NCBI GenBank assembly: GCA_903901915.1
Contig: CAIUSV010000084.1
Location: 33,397-97,396, forward strand
Length of the DNA stretch: 64,000 bases
Direction: 5' to 3'
From: an uncultured Rhodospirillaceae bacterium
GTDB taxonomy: Bacteria; Pseudomonadota; Alphaproteobacteria; Rhodospirillales; Magnetospirillaceae
In this document: positions 50,096 to 59,176 of the stretch, piece after piece
Numbering within the stretch: position 1 is the first letter of the stretch
Layout: every line of letters starts with the position of its first letter
Program-made: the position numbers and the translations under genes
Notes under the pieces: model-generated
The model's database searches: none
What the model was told of the DNA's origin: nothing
What the model saw: the letters and a program-made list of their open reading frames with translations, nothing else

Positions 50096-50596
50096 ATGGT
50101 CAGTCATTCGATAGCTCCAGGCAAGCCGCTGGGTCCTCTTACCGTCCATCAGGCGCCCCACCCCCACCATGCCCACCGCCACCATAAAGCCAGGTCCGGA
50201 GGGATCGCCAAGATGTTGGCCGTGACCGGGGCGGGGCTTGTGGTGATCGCGGTCGCCCTCGCCCTGTTCCTGCTGCGGGTCAACCGGCCGGTCGCCGTCG
50301 CCTCGCCGGAGGCTTTCGCCGAGCAGATCCTGGCGGCGTCCGAGTCCGGCTCCGTCGAACACAGCGTCTATGGCGGTGCTATCCGGGTGGCGCGTCAGGG
50401 CAATCAGGTGGTGGTTGCCGCCGAAAACGTTCCTCCCAACGTCTGCGTTTCGGTGGGGTGGAAGTTGGTGCGCAAGGGGTTGCTGTCCATCAACGGCACG
50501 GTGCCGCTGCGGGTTTCCGCCGCCAAGCTGTCCGAGCTGTGCAACCAGGAAGAGGGCAATCCGACCCTGACCTGGTCACCGCGGGCGGTGGAATAG
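50096..50596 (+). CDS. Second membrane protein with type IVb pilin-like domain
   Basis: 166 residues. A His-rich N-terminal tail (HQAPHPHHAHRHHKA, about 18-32) precedes one membrane helix (about 42-62) and a C-terminal domain of about 100 residues that matches the one at 2499-3272: YGGAIRV, AENVPPNVC, GWKLVRKGLLSING, a Cys in SELC, and TLTW near the end. The two Cys could form a disulfide if the domain is periplasmic. No prepilin cleavage site. ATG 50096 follows GGGGGAGG. It diverges from potF, and the next gene is a DksA-like zinc finger. Confidence 0.7.
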   Translation: MVSHSIAPGKPLGPLTVHQAPHPHHAHRHHKARSGGIAKMLAVTGAGLVVIAVALALFLLRVNRPVAVASPEAFAEQILAASESGSVEHSVYGGAIRVARQGNQVVVAAENVPPNVCVSVGWKLVRKGLLSINGTVPLRVSAAKLSELCNQEEGNPTLTWSPRAVE

Positions 50597-50690
50597 GCGG
50601 CCCTTCGTCCCCCTGCCAATCATATATATTGATCCCACCCTCCGACCTTGCCACAATATCGGCCTGTCGGGACTCTCTGGAGTGAGGGGC

Positions 50691-50921
50691 ATGGACGATA
50701 TCGATCTCGCTGCCGAACGGATTGACATGCTGAATGCCGCCGCCATTCAGGCGGTTCTGGGCAAGGTGGAGACGGTTCCGTCGTCAGGCATCTGCCGGGC
50801 TTGCAACGAACCGATCGAACCCGACCGGCTCAAGGCCAACCCCTACGCCAAGCATTGCCACGATTGCGCCGATGAGTTGGAGGCCCTGGCCAAAATGGCT
50901 CGGCGCCGCGGCCCCGGCTGA
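50691..50921 (+). CDS. DksA/TraR-type C4 zinc-finger protein
   Basis: 76 residues. The finger is CRAC ... HCHDC (CxxC-x~20-CxxC) at about 35-63, preceded by a helix (IDLAAERIDMLNAAAI). This is the short TraR/DksA-like form lacking the long coiled-coil tip, so whether it enters the RNA polymerase channel is unknown. ATG 50691 follows GGAGTGAGGGGC. It lies 94 bp after the pilin-like gene. Confidence 0.8.
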   Translation: MDDIDLAAERIDMLNAAAIQAVLGKVETVPSSGICRACNEPIEPDRLKANPYAKHCHDCADELEALAKMARRRGPG

Positions 50922-51004
50922 TCCCGCGCCGGCGGACGATTGCCGACGGAATGTTCCACGGCCCGCGCCTTGCCCGTGTGGTGCGATGCGCGGACCGTGG
51001 TCCA

Positions 51005-51178
51005 TCAGCAGGCCAGCAGGGACCCCACCTGTTCCTTCTCGATTTCCCAGAGGTAGCCAAGGGAATCAAGAGCCCGCTCCCTGGACATCAGCGAGTGGAT
51101 TTCCGGCGCGGTGATGATCTCCCAAGCCCTTTCACGGATTGCCGCCAATTTCTCGCGGCGAACAGCCTTCTGGCCCAT
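51005..51178 (-). CDS. Small helical protein, unknown
   Basis: 57 residues, highly charged and helical (MGQKAVRREKLAAIRERAWE, then a leucine-rich second helix). AAGGAG lies 11 bases before ATG 51178. No family recognised and no membrane segment. It stands convergent with the zinc-finger gene. Confidence 0.55.
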   Translation of the reverse strand: MGQKAVRREKLAAIRERAWEIITAPEIHSLMSRERALDSLGYLWEIEKEQVGSLLAC

Positions 51179-51253
51179 CGTCTTCACTCCTTCTGGGGAA
51201 GAGACTACCCCGTCAGGCTAGACCCGGACTGGTTAAGGGATCGTGAGCGGTCG

Positions 51254-51481
51254 TCAGTAGGGACAGTCGGTCCTGCCGCATGATTTGGCGGCATGCGCCG
51301 ACTGCCAGGTGCCGCAAACCCGGCATTCCACCAAGACTTCCGCCTCGACCGCTTGCCGTTGGGGCGGAACGTCGGGCTTGGCGGCGGCGCGATGCTTCAA
51401 CTCCGCCAGCCGGCCGAGGAACTTGAAGCCGCACCAGACGACGGCGACGACGGTGATGGTAAGAAGGATCTTGGTAAACAT
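51254..51481 (-). CDS. Single-TM protein with C-terminal zinc-ribbon-like Cys
   Basis: 75 residues. One membrane helix at 4-22 (KILLTITVVAVVWCGFKFL), a polar linker, then CRVC...C...C at 53-73 (VECRVCGTW, KSCGRTDCPY), suitable for one zinc. This layout is found in small conserved proteobacterial proteins of unknown role. It lies 32 bp after the TrmN6-like gene on the same strand. Confidence 0.65.
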   Translation of the reverse strand: MFTKILLTITVVAVVWCGFKFLGRLAELKHRAAAKPDVPPQRQAVEAEVLVECRVCGTWQSAHAAKSCGRTDCPY

Positions 51482-51513
51482 GGCGTCCGTTATGATCCTG
51501 CCCTCGTCCCCGG

Positions 51514-52260
51514 TCAAGCCAGCGCCGCCCCGCCGCGCAATACCGTCTCGGCCGTGTCGCTGAAACCGCCGCCGTCGCGGTGGAGCACCAGTCCGGGCAA
51601 CAACTCCGGCGGTGCCTTCGATCCCTTGCGGGCGCTGACGATCACTCGCGATGCCGGGCGGTCCGCTGCCGGCCACAGCGGTAAAATCCTTACGGCACCG
51701 AGGCCGCGCCCCGCCAACGCGGCCAGCAGATCGCCCAATCGGTCGGGGCGGTGGATCACCACCAACCGTCCCTTGGGGCGCAACAGCCGCGCCGCCGCCC
51801 TGATCCAGCCCGGCAGATCCACGTCACCCTCGACGTTGGCCCGCGCCTTGACGGTGGTCGGCGGCGGCGTGCCCCGCCCGGCGGGCTGAAACGGCGGATT
51901 GGTCATGACGTGGTCGAAGCTTCCCGGTGGCAAAACGGATGCCGCCACCGAAGCCTCGACGACGACGAAATCGTCACCATGGCCGTTGGCCTCGGCGTTG
52001 CGCCGTGCCAGGTCGGCCAGGACGGCCTGAACCTCGACTCCGACGACATGCACGCCCGGCACCCGTGCCAACAGGCACAAGGCGGCGGCACCGACACCGC
52101 AGCCGAGGTCGGCCACGCTCTCCCCCGGTGCGGCTTCTACCGCCGCCGCCAGCAGAACCGGGTCGATGGCGGCGCGGTAGCCATCCGCCGGCTGGGTAAG
52201 CCGGACGCGACCGCCCAGAAGGCGGTCCTCGGTCAAGTCAAAGGGGCCGTCGATCGCCAT
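51514..52260 (-). CDS. TrmN6-like SAM-dependent methyltransferase
   Basis: 248 residues. SAM motif I VADLGCGVGAAALCLLAR (about 45-62) and catalytic motif IV TNPPFQ (about 118-123), typical of N6-adenine methyltransferases acting on tRNA1(Val) A37. The start has LTEDRLLGGRVRLTQPADGYR, the usual TrmN6 N-terminus with the substrate-loop Tyr. It diverges from the polyprenyl synthase gene. Confidence 0.87.
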   Translation of the reverse strand: MAIDGPFDLTEDRLLGGRVRLTQPADGYRAAIDPVLLAAAVEAAPGESVADLGCGVGAAALCLLARVPGVHVVGVEVQAVLADLARRNAEANGHGDDFVVVEASVAASVLPPGSFDHVMTNPPFQPAGRGTPPPTTVKARANVEGDVDLPGWIRAAARLLRPKGRLVVIHRPDRLGDLLAALAGRGLGAVRILPLWPAADRPASRVIVSARKGSKAPPELLPGLVLHRDGGGFSDTAETVLRGGAALA

Positions 52261-52297
52261 GAATCACCCAAAGGCCATAATTTTCGGCGATGTAATC

Positions 52298-52327
52298 TTG
52301 ACCGCCTTTCCGCTGCAACACTATGTT
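52298..52327 (+). promoter_or_regulatory. Promoter of the polyprenyl synthase gene
   Basis: TTGACC (52298-52303), 18 bases, TATGTT (52322-52327). Transcription would start near 52333, after the ATG at 52323, so that ATG is part of the -10 and cannot start the protein; the GTG at 52374 with AGGGAG upstream is preferred. Confidence 0.5.
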
Positions 52328-52373
52328 CGTCCTTCAGTTAGGCTTCGGCCTGCGCTTAGGGAGTGTCGGCATC

Positions 52374-53393
52374 GTGGCGATCGTGGTCAAATTCGAGGAC
52401 GAACGCGGCAGGAAGGCCAAGAGCTTCGACACCTTGGTGGCGCTGGTCAAGCCCGACCTGGAGAAGGTCAACCGCACCATCGTCGACCGCATGCACAGTC
52501 CGGTCGCCCTGATTCCGCAGTTGGCCGGGCACATCATCGCGGCGGGGGGCAAGCGCCTGCGGCCGGTGCTGACCCTGGCGTCGGCCAAGCTGGCCGGTCA
52601 TACCGGCGAACGTCACGTCAAGCTGGCGGCCTGCGTTGAATTCATCCACACCGCCACCCTGCTGCATGACGACGTGGTCGATGAATCCGAGCTGCGGCGG
52701 GGGCAGGCCTCCGCCAACGCCCTGTTCGGCAACAAGCCCAGCGTGCTGGTCGGCGACTTCCTGTTCTCGCGTTCGTTCGAGCTGATGGTGGAGGACGGCT
52801 CGCTGTCGGTGTTGGCGATTCTGTCGCGCGCCTCTTCGGTCATCGCCGAAGGCGAAGTGTTGCAGCTGATCACCGCCAACGACACCGAAACCAGCGAGGA
52901 TTCCTACCTGGAGGTCATCCGTTCCAAGACCGCCGCCCTGTTCGCCGCCGCCTGCCGTATCGGCGCGGTGGTGGCCGAGCGTCCCAAGGTCGAGGAAGAG
53001 GCGCTGGAATCCTATGGCCTCAACCTGGGCATCGCCTTCCAGTTGATCGACGACGTGCTGGATTATTCGGCCAAGCAGGCGGTGCTGGGCAAGACGGTGG
53101 GCGACGATTTCCGCGAGGGCAAGATCACCTTGCCGCTGATTCTGGCCTTCCGTCGTGGCGACGCCGACGAACGCGCCTTCTGGCGCCGTTGCGTCGAGGA
53201 CCTCGAGCAGACCGAAGGCGACCTCGACCGCGCCATCGCCCTGATGGAAAAGCACGGCAGTCTGGCCGCCACCGTCGCCCGCGCCCGCCATTACGGCGAG
53301 ATCGCCCGCGACGCGTTGGGCATCTTCACCGATTCCCCGATCAAGCAGGCGATGATCGACGTCATCGACTTCTGTATCGAGCGGGCGTTCTGA
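52374..53393 (+). CDS. ispB: Polyprenyl diphosphate synthase (IspB type)
   Basis: 339 residues. First Asp-rich motif LLHDDVVDESELRRG and second FQLIDDVLDYSA, with GGKRLRP for the diphosphate. These are long-chain prenyl synthases (octa- or decaprenyl) that make the quinone side chain in the cytoplasm. The residue before the first Asp motif that sets chain length is small (Ala-Thr-Leu), which fits a long product. In alphaproteobacteria Q-10 is usual; the exact length is not readable. GTG 52374 is chosen because the ATG at 52323 lies inside the likely -10 hexamer. Confidence 0.9.
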   Translation: MAIVVKFEDERGRKAKSFDTLVALVKPDLEKVNRTIVDRMHSPVALIPQLAGHIIAAGGKRLRPVLTLASAKLAGHTGERHVKLAACVEFIHTATLLHDDVVDESELRRGQASANALFGNKPSVLVGDFLFSRSFELMVEDGSLSVLAILSRASSVIAEGEVLQLITANDTETSEDSYLEVIRSKTAALFAAACRIGAVVAERPKVEEEALESYGLNLGIAFQLIDDVLDYSAKQAVLGKTVGDDFREGKITLPLILAFRRGDADERAFWRRCVEDLEQTEGDLDRAIALMEKHGSLAATVARARHYGEIARDALGIFTDSPIKQAMIDVIDFCIERAF

Positions 53394-53414
53394 GAGGGCT
53401 GTCGGCCCGTCTCG

Positions 53415-54500
53415 CTAATCCGGAATGTCGTCGCTGACGACGACGGTGTCGCGCCCCTGGTCCTTGGCCCGGTAGACCGCGCCGTCGGCGCGGCGGATCA
53501 GCGACTCGAAGTCGCCGGGCGGGCCGGGAGGCAGGGCGGCGATGCCGATGCTGATGGTGACCGTCAGCTTCTGTCCATCCAGGTCCAATTCGGCGGCCCG
53601 CACCCGCTGACGCAGATTTTCGGCGGCGGCCTTGGCGCCGTTGGCGTCGGTGTCGGGCAGCAGCACCACGAACTCCTCGCCGCCGAAGCGGCCGATCAGA
53701 TCGGCGGTGCGCAGGTTGGTCTCCAGGATCGCCGCGATCGTCTTGAGGCAGGCATCTCCGGCAAGATGGCCGAAGCGGTCGTTGACCATCTTGAAGTGAT
53801 CAATGTCGATCAGCAGCAGCGATAGCGGCTGGCCGGTGCGGTTGCGCCGCTCGGTCTCGATGGCGAAGGCTTGCAGGAAGCGGTGGCGGTTGGCCAGGCC
53901 GGTAAGCTGGTCGTGCATGGCCATACGTTCCATGGTCAGCCGCGCCTCGACCAATTCCTCGTTGGAGGCCGCCAGGGCCTGATTGATGGCCTCCAGCTCG
54001 CGGGTTCGTTCCTCCAAGGCCCGTTCCGCCAGCTTGCGGTCGGTGATGTCGGTGTAGATGGAGACGAAGCCGCCGTTGCCGACCGGCCGTCCCCGGATTT
54101 CCAGGATGGTGCCGTTGGGGCGCGCCCGCTCGAATACATGCGGCTGCATCGCCCGCGCCCGCTCGAGCACCCGCGCGGCCAGTTCCTGCGGCTCGCCGGG
54201 ACCGTATTCGCCGCGGCCGGCGTTGAATACCGCCAGATCGCGCATGGACGGCAGGCCCGCCGCGAACAGGCTGTCGGGAAAGTCCAGCAATTCCTTGAAC
54301 CGGTCGTTGCACGCCCTCATCAAGAGGTCGTTGCCGAACAGGGTGACGCCGCAGGGTAGGTGGTCGATGATCGATTGGAGGATGTCGGGGTCGGTCAGGG
54401 ACAGGTGGGCGAATTCGACCAGCCGGTCGGGATCGGCACTTTCGTTCCGGGATGTCTGACCAGACCCGTCCAAGTGTTGCTCCCGATCACAATCGATCAT
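53415..54500 (-). CDS. PAS-GGDEF diguanylate cyclase
   Basis: 361 residues. PAS-type domain (about 40-155), a coiled-coil linker (about 155-195, RALEERTRELEAINQALAAS), and a GGDEF domain (about 200-360) with active site GGEEF and an inhibitory site RTAD five residues before it. It should make c-di-GMP with product inhibition. No membrane segment. Start ATG 54500 (a GTG at 54506 is equivalent). Confidence 0.92.
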   Translation of the reverse strand: MIDCDREQHLDGSGQTSRNESADPDRLVEFAHLSLTDPDILQSIIDHLPCGVTLFGNDLLMRACNDRFKELLDFPDSLFAAGLPSMRDLAVFNAGRGEYGPGEPQELAARVLERARAMQPHVFERARPNGTILEIRGRPVGNGGFVSIYTDITDRKLAERALEERTRELEAINQALAASNEELVEARLTMERMAMHDQLTGLANRHRFLQAFAIETERRNRTGQPLSLLLIDIDHFKMVNDRFGHLAGDACLKTIAAILETNLRTADLIGRFGGEEFVVLLPDTDANGAKAAAENLRQRVRAAELDLDGQKLTVTISIGIAALPPGPPGDFESLIRRADGAVYRAKDQGRDTVVVSDDIPD

Positions 54501-54688
54501 TTTCACGCCACCGGAATCCAGTATTCATAATATGAACACCCGGATGTCATGGATCAATAGTATAGATTTAAAAGGAGGGCGGCGGGGCAACTTTTAGAAC
54601 AGTTCGTATTATCCCCTTCTGGAAAATGGCAGGAGTGATCAGGCCGTGATAGAGTGAGGCCGATAGCTTCGACAGGATCGGCGGGTTC

Positions 54689-55006
54689 ATGCCTATGACG
54701 GCCACTTCGGAACGACGCCGCTATCCCCGTTTCCATGGCTCGGGCCTGATCGCCAATATCGGTGGTCGTCTGGTCCGCGTCGTGGGGATATCCGCCGGCG
54801 GTATGGTGTTGGAAACCGGGTTCGCGGTGGTCGGCGGCGTCATGCGGTTCACCCTCTATCCCAGTGACGGTGCCAAGGTCGAGATCAACAAGGGGGTCGG
54901 CGGTACGTGCCGTCTGGTTCGTCACGAGAAGGAGGCGGTGGTCGTATGCTTCGAGCCCGCCAACTACCGTCTGGTCAAACTGGTGGCTGAATGGGCCCAG
55001 CGTTAG
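54689..55006 (+). CDS. PilZ-domain protein
   Basis: 105 residues, a single PilZ fold. The c-di-GMP binding motif is RRRYPR (about 9-14) with a second part SAGGM (about 35), where the usual DxSxxG is shortened to ISAGG. It probably binds c-di-GMP made by the divergent cyclase gene whose start is 188 bp away. Its last bases overlap the next minus-strand gene by four. Confidence 0.8.
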   Translation: MPMTATSERRRYPRFHGSGLIANIGGRLVRVVGISAGGMVLETGFAVVGGVMRFTLYPSDGAKVEINKGVGGTCRLVRHEKEAVVVCFEPANYRLVKLVAEWAQR

Positions 55007-55299
55007 AAGCGTTGCACCCAGCCCAGACCAGCGGCGAACAACACCAGCATGACGGCGGGGCCTAGCGGAATGGCGATGTGCAGGGTCAGTTTGACCCGGC
55101 GGTCGAGGGCGCTTTGCATCTCGCCCTGGTAGCAGGCGGCGAGGTCGGCCGAACTGGGCGGAAAACGCGGCGAGCAGTCCTCGGCCGTCGTCACCGGATT
55201 CTGTTCCGACCAGGACTGCCAGCGGCCATAGGAAATGGCGCCCGAGGCGCCAAGCCAGACCAGGGCGACCAGCCACACCACTGCCATTCCACGCACCAT
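55003..55299 (-). CDS. Two-TM protein of unknown function
   Basis: 98 residues. A first helix (about 5-25, VVWLVALVWLGASGAISYG), a loop of about 40 residues with two Cys (EDCSPRF, AACYQGEM), and a second helix (about 72-93). With both helices in the membrane, the loop would be periplasmic and could hold a disulfide. ATG 55299 follows GGGAACGCGGC. No family recognised. Confidence 0.55.
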   Translation of the reverse strand: MVRGMAVVWLVALVWLGASGAISYGRWQSWSEQNPVTTAEDCSPRFPPSSADLAACYQGEMQSALDRRVKLTLHIAIPLGPAVMLVLFAAGLGWVQRF

Positions 55300-55368
55300 G
55301 CCGCGTTCCCATCCGGCGTTCCGATCGAGCGATGATAGCAAGATCCCCCCGGTCGGGCGAGGGGGGCG

Positions 55369-56265
55369 TCAGGCCTTGCCGACACGGAAATGCCGCCAGC
55401 TTTCGGCCGAATACAGCGCGATCGCCGCCCAGATACAAGCGAATGTCACCAGATGATGGAGGCTGGGCACTTCGTCATAGACCAGAACCGCCAGCAGGAA
55501 ATGACCGCTAGGGGCCATGTACTGGAAGAAGCCCAGGGTGGTGTAACGCAGGCGCATGGCGGCGGCGGCGAACCACATCAGCGGCAGGGCGGTAATCGGG
55601 CCGCCGGCCACCAGCGCCGCCGCCAGCGGCCAGGTGCCGCCGAACAGGGGCGAGCCGTCCATGGTTCGCCAAGCCAGATATCCCACCGCCAGTGGCAGCA
55701 ACAGGCCGGTTTCCACCGCCAGGCCGGTCAGTGGCGCCACCGGCAGCCGCTTGCGCAGCAGGCCATAGATGCCGAAGGTCACCGCGAGACTCAGCGCCAC
55801 CCAGGGTGGTGAGCCGGTGGCGGCGGTCAACTCGGCCACCCCGGCGACAGCCAGCGCCACCGCCAGCCATTGTAGCGGCCGCAGCCGTTCCTTGAGCACC
55901 ACGACGCCGAGGGCGACGTTGACCAGCGGATTGAGGAAATAGCCCATGCTGGCTTCCAGCACGTTGCCGCGCCCCACCGCCGAAATGAAGATCAGCCAGT
56001 TGACGCTGATGCAGGCGGTCGAAGCCGCCAGCACCGCCAACCGCCGTCCCGAGCCCACCAGCACCAGCAGTTCGCCCCAGCGGCGGTTCCAGGTGACCAG
56101 CACCAGCACCGCCGCCAGCGACCAGATGACGCGATGGGCCAGCACCTCGGTGGGCGGCACCGACGCCACCAGCTTCCAAAAGGCGGGGAACAGCCCCCAG
56201 ACGCCGTAGCATGCCACGGCGAAAAGGACGCCACGGCGCGTCTCGGCGGGGGAGGACTTGATCAT
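55369..56265 (-). CDS. rarD: RarD/EamA-family transporter
   Basis: 298 residues, ten membrane helices in two EamA repeats. N-terminus GVLFAVACYGVWGLFPAFWK is the RarD form, and LEASMGYFLNPLVNVALGV marks the end of the first repeat. Possible exporter of small metabolites; substrate unknown (RarD was first linked to chloramphenicol sensitivity). It starts 5 bp after the sensor kinase stop and may be co-transcribed with it. Confidence 0.9.
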   Translation of the reverse strand: MIKSSPAETRRGVLFAVACYGVWGLFPAFWKLVASVPPTEVLAHRVIWSLAAVLVLVTWNRRWGELLVLVGSGRRLAVLAASTACISVNWLIFISAVGRGNVLEASMGYFLNPLVNVALGVVVLKERLRPLQWLAVALAVAGVAELTAATGSPPWVALSLAVTFGIYGLLRKRLPVAPLTGLAVETGLLLPLAVGYLAWRTMDGSPLFGGTWPLAAALVAGGPITALPLMWFAAAAMRLRYTTLGFFQYMAPSGHFLLAVLVYDEVPSLHHLVTFACIWAAIALYSAESWRHFRVGKA

Positions 56266-56270
56266 GCCGC

Positions 56271-57662
56271 CTATCTTGGCAGGACTACGGTAACCCGCAA
56301 CCCACCTTCCGGCCGATTGGCGAGACAAATATCTCCACCATGGGCGCGGACGGCGGCGCGGGCCACCGCCAGGCCCAACCCGGTGCCGCCGGTATCGCGC
56401 GAGCGTGACGCCTCCAGTCGGACGAAGGGGGCGAACACCCGTTCGGTATCGGCTTCGGGAATGCCGGGGCCGTCGTCGTCGATGGCAAGGTGGATTTCGT
56501 CCCCGGCCTCGACCAGGGTGACCATCGCCCGCCCGCCGTATTTGACGGCGTTGTCGGCAAGGTTGGCGAAGGCGCGTTTGAGCGCCAGTGGCCGCGCCTC
56601 GATCACCAGAGATTGCGGACCGCAATAGGAGCACTCGGCCCCCAGATCGGTCAGATCGTCGAGCAAGCCCTGGACCAGCGCGGCAAGGTCAAGCCGGGTG
56701 CGCGGCTCGCTGGTGGCATTGTCGCGGGCGAAGGCCAGGGTGGCGGAGATCATCGTCTCCATTTCCTCCAGGTCGTTCAGCATGCGCGCGCGTTGCTCGT
56801 CGTCGTCGACGAATTCGGCCCGCAGCCGCAGCCGGGTGATGGGGGTCTTGAGGTCGTGACTGATGGCCGCCAGCATCTGGGTGCGGTCCTGGACGAAACG
56901 GGCGATGCGGCCTTGCATGACGTTGAAGGCGTGTGCCGCCGTGCGCACCTCGAGCGGGCCGCTCTCGGCCATGGGCGGGGCCGAGACATCGACCCCCAGC
57001 CGTTCGGCGGCGGTGGCGAAGGTGGCGAAGGGCCGCGTCGCCTTGCGCACCGCCAACAGCGCCAGAACGGTGACCAACAGCAGGGACAGCAGCAACGTCA
57101 GGACGAAACGGGGATGCCACATGGTGTCGCCAAGGTCGAACGGCGCCAGCACGTTGAGCCACGATCCGTCGTTCAGCTTGACCGAAATTCTCAGTGCCGG
57201 CCCCATCATGCCGTGACCACGGCCGCCGGGGCGGGGGCCGACGCTTCCGGGCGGCGGCGGCGGCGGCGGGCGGGTAGAGATAAGGATCTCGCGCCCTTCC
57301 AGGCCTTTTTCCAATACCTCGCGAACAAAATTGGCCAGACCGAACGCTTCGTTCTCGGTGACGATGGGCGAAGGACCCCAGCCCACCCTAAAGCCGGGCG
57401 TGCTTTGGGTGCGCATGGTGTCGTGGCGCAGATGGGGCGCAGTGCCCTCGGCGATGCCGACCAGGGCGCCGACCCGTTCGGCGGCGTTGCGTCCGCCAAG
57501 GGACGACAGAACCTCGTCACGATGGGCGTCGAAAACCGCCAGCGCCGCCAACGCCGTCAGCAGTAGCGCCGCTACCAGCACCAAGGTGGTGCGGCCGATC
57601 ACGCTGTCGGGCAACAGCCGGTTGGAAATGCGGCGCAGGGGGGCCGTCACCGGGAGGTTCAT
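56271..57662 (-). CDS. EnvZ-type sensor histidine kinase
   Basis: 463 residues. Helix at about 23-43, a periplasmic domain (about 45-175) with a Pro/Gly-rich loop, a second helix (about 185-205), HAMP (about 205-260), H box MLAAISHDLKTPITRLRLRAE (split around His), and an HATPase with DNAVKYGG, DDGPGIP and GTGLGLAVAR. It forms a pair with the OmpR-type regulator whose stop overlaps its ATG. The signal is unknown. Confidence 0.92.
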   Translation of the reverse strand: MNLPVTAPLRRISNRLLPDSVIGRTTLVLVAALLLTALAALAVFDAHRDEVLSSLGGRNAAERVGALVGIAEGTAPHLRHDTMRTQSTPGFRVGWGPSPIVTENEAFGLANFVREVLEKGLEGREILISTRPPPPPPPGSVGPRPGGRGHGMMGPALRISVKLNDGSWLNVLAPFDLGDTMWHPRFVLTLLLSLLLVTVLALLAVRKATRPFATFATAAERLGVDVSAPPMAESGPLEVRTAAHAFNVMQGRIARFVQDRTQMLAAISHDLKTPITRLRLRAEFVDDDEQRARMLNDLEEMETMISATLAFARDNATSEPRTRLDLAALVQGLLDDLTDLGAECSYCGPQSLVIEARPLALKRAFANLADNAVKYGGRAMVTLVEAGDEIHLAIDDDGPGIPEADTERVFAPFVRLEASRSRDTGGTGLGLAVARAAVRAHGGDICLANRPEGGLRVTVVLPR

Positions 57663-58387
57663 GCCCGGGTCACCTCGGCGGTGAACAGATAACCGCCGCC
57701 GCGCACGGTCTTGATCAATTGTGGATCGCGGGCGTCGTCACCGAGGCGCCGACGCAGGCGGCTGACTTGGATATCAATGCTGCGGTCGAACGGCACCGCC
57801 GAGCGTCCGAGGGCGAAGTCGAGCAGCTGATCACGCGACAGCACCCGGCGGGGATGCTCGACGAAGACCTGGAGCAGGCCGAACTCTCCCGCCGACAGGC
57901 CGACCATCACGCCGTCGGGCGAGCGCAGGTCGCGGGTGGTCAGGTCCAGAGTCCAACCCTGGAACAGTGCCTTCGGACCCTGGCGGGTGGTGGCGGATGA
58001 CCCTTCACCGCCCGATTGCGCCCGGCGCAGCACCGCCTTGATGCGGGCCAGCAGTTCGCGCGGGTTGAACGGCTTGGGGACATAGTCGTCGGCGCCCATC
58101 TCCAAGCCGACGATGCGGTCGGTGTCCTCGCCCATGGCGGTCAGCATGACGATGGGCAGCTCGGCTCGGCTTTGACGCAGCCGCCGCGTCAGGGTCAGGC
58201 CGTCCTCGCCCGGCAGCATCAGGTCGAGCACCACCAGATCGATGCGCCGTTCGTCGAGCAGCTTCATCATCTCGATGCCGTCCCTGGCGGTGGTCACCCG
58301 CAGGCCGTGGCGCACCAGGAAGCGGGCCAGCAAATCGCGGATTTCGCGGTCGTCGTCGACCACCAGGATATGAGGGTTGATCTCCAT
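57659..58387 (-). CDS. OmpR-type response regulator
   Basis: 242 residues. Receiver domain ([18 protein letters not shown]; Thr in MLTAM; Lys in VPKPFN) and a winged-helix DNA-binding domain (about 140-240; [27 protein letters not shown] in two pieces around the recognition helix). ATG 58387 follows AAGGATTTC. It diverges from hisG across 129 bp. Confidence 0.93.
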   Translation of the reverse strand: MEINPHILVVDDDREIRDLLARFLVRHGLRVTTARDGIEMMKLLDERRIDLVVLDLMLPGEDGLTLTRRLRQSRAELPIVMLTAMGEDTDRIVGLEMGADDYVPKPFNPRELLARIKAVLRRAQSGGEGSSATTRQGPKALFQGWTLDLTTRDLRSPDGVMVGLSAGEFGLLQVFVEHPRRVLSRDQLLDFALGRSAVPFDRSIDIQVSRLRRRLGDDARDPQLIKTVRGGGYLFTAEVTRA

Positions 58388-58516
58388 GAAATCCTTATAG
58401 CGCGGCACGGACGGCCCGTCGGTTGCTTTTCGGTAACCGATGGTAACAGCGGCTACTGGTGTCGACGCGCGAAACCCTGTAGATATTTCAGCCCCCGAAG
58501 GAGCGAGTCGAACGAC

Positions 58517-59176
58517 GTGCAGACCTTAGACAAACTGGTGATCGCCCTGCCCAAGGGCCGTATTCTCGACGAAGCCATGCCGTTGGTGCGTGCCGCCGGC
58601 ATCCTGCCCGAACCGGCGTTCGACGATCCGAAGACGCGGCTGTTGCGCTTTGCCACCAACCATCCCCATATCGATATCATTCGGGTGCGATCGTTCGACG
58701 TCGCCACGTTCGTCGCTTTCGGCGCCGCCCATCTCGGAATTGCCGGTAACGATGTGCTGATGGAATTCGATTATCCCGAAATCTATGCCCCGCTCGACCT
58801 CGGCATCGGCAAGTGCCGGCTGTCGGTGGCCGAACCGGCCGAGGTCGCCGGCGCCGACGATCCCCGGCGCTGGAGCCATGTGCGCATCGCCACCAAGTAC
58901 CCCGAGGTAACCCGGCGCCATTTCGCCGCGCGCGGTGTCCAGGCCGAGTGCGTCAAGCTGAACGGCGCCATGGAACTGGCGCCGTCGCTGGGGTTGTGTA
59001 CCCGCATCGTCGATCTGGTGTCCTCGGGGGCGACACTGAAGGCCAACGGCCTGGAAGAGGTCGAGGTGATTGCCGAAGTGACCAGCCGCCTGATCGTCAA
59101 CCGCGCGGCATTGAAGACCCGCTCGGACGAGATGTCGGGCTGGATCGACGCCTTCCGCCGTGCGTGCGGGGGCTGA
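58517..59176 (+). CDS. hisG: ATP phosphoribosyltransferase, short form
   Basis: 219 residues, the first step of histidine synthesis (ATP plus PRPP). N-terminal [17 protein letters not shown] and the phosphate loop [18 protein letters not shown] are typical. It lacks the C-terminal regulatory domain of the 290-300-residue form, so activity should need HisZ, which is not in the window. The start is GTG 58517, with AAGGAG 12 bases upstream; no ATG is near. The stop overlaps the hisD ATG. Confidence 0.93.
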   Translation: MQTLDKLVIALPKGRILDEAMPLVRAAGILPEPAFDDPKTRLLRFATNHPHIDIIRVRSFDVATFVAFGAAHLGIAGNDVLMEFDYPEIYAPLDLGIGKCRLSVAEPAEVAGADDPRRWSHVRIATKYPEVTRRHFAARGVQAECVKLNGAMELAPSLGLCTRIVDLVSSGATLKANGLEEVEVIAEVTSRLIVNRAALKTRSDEMSGWIDAFRRACGG

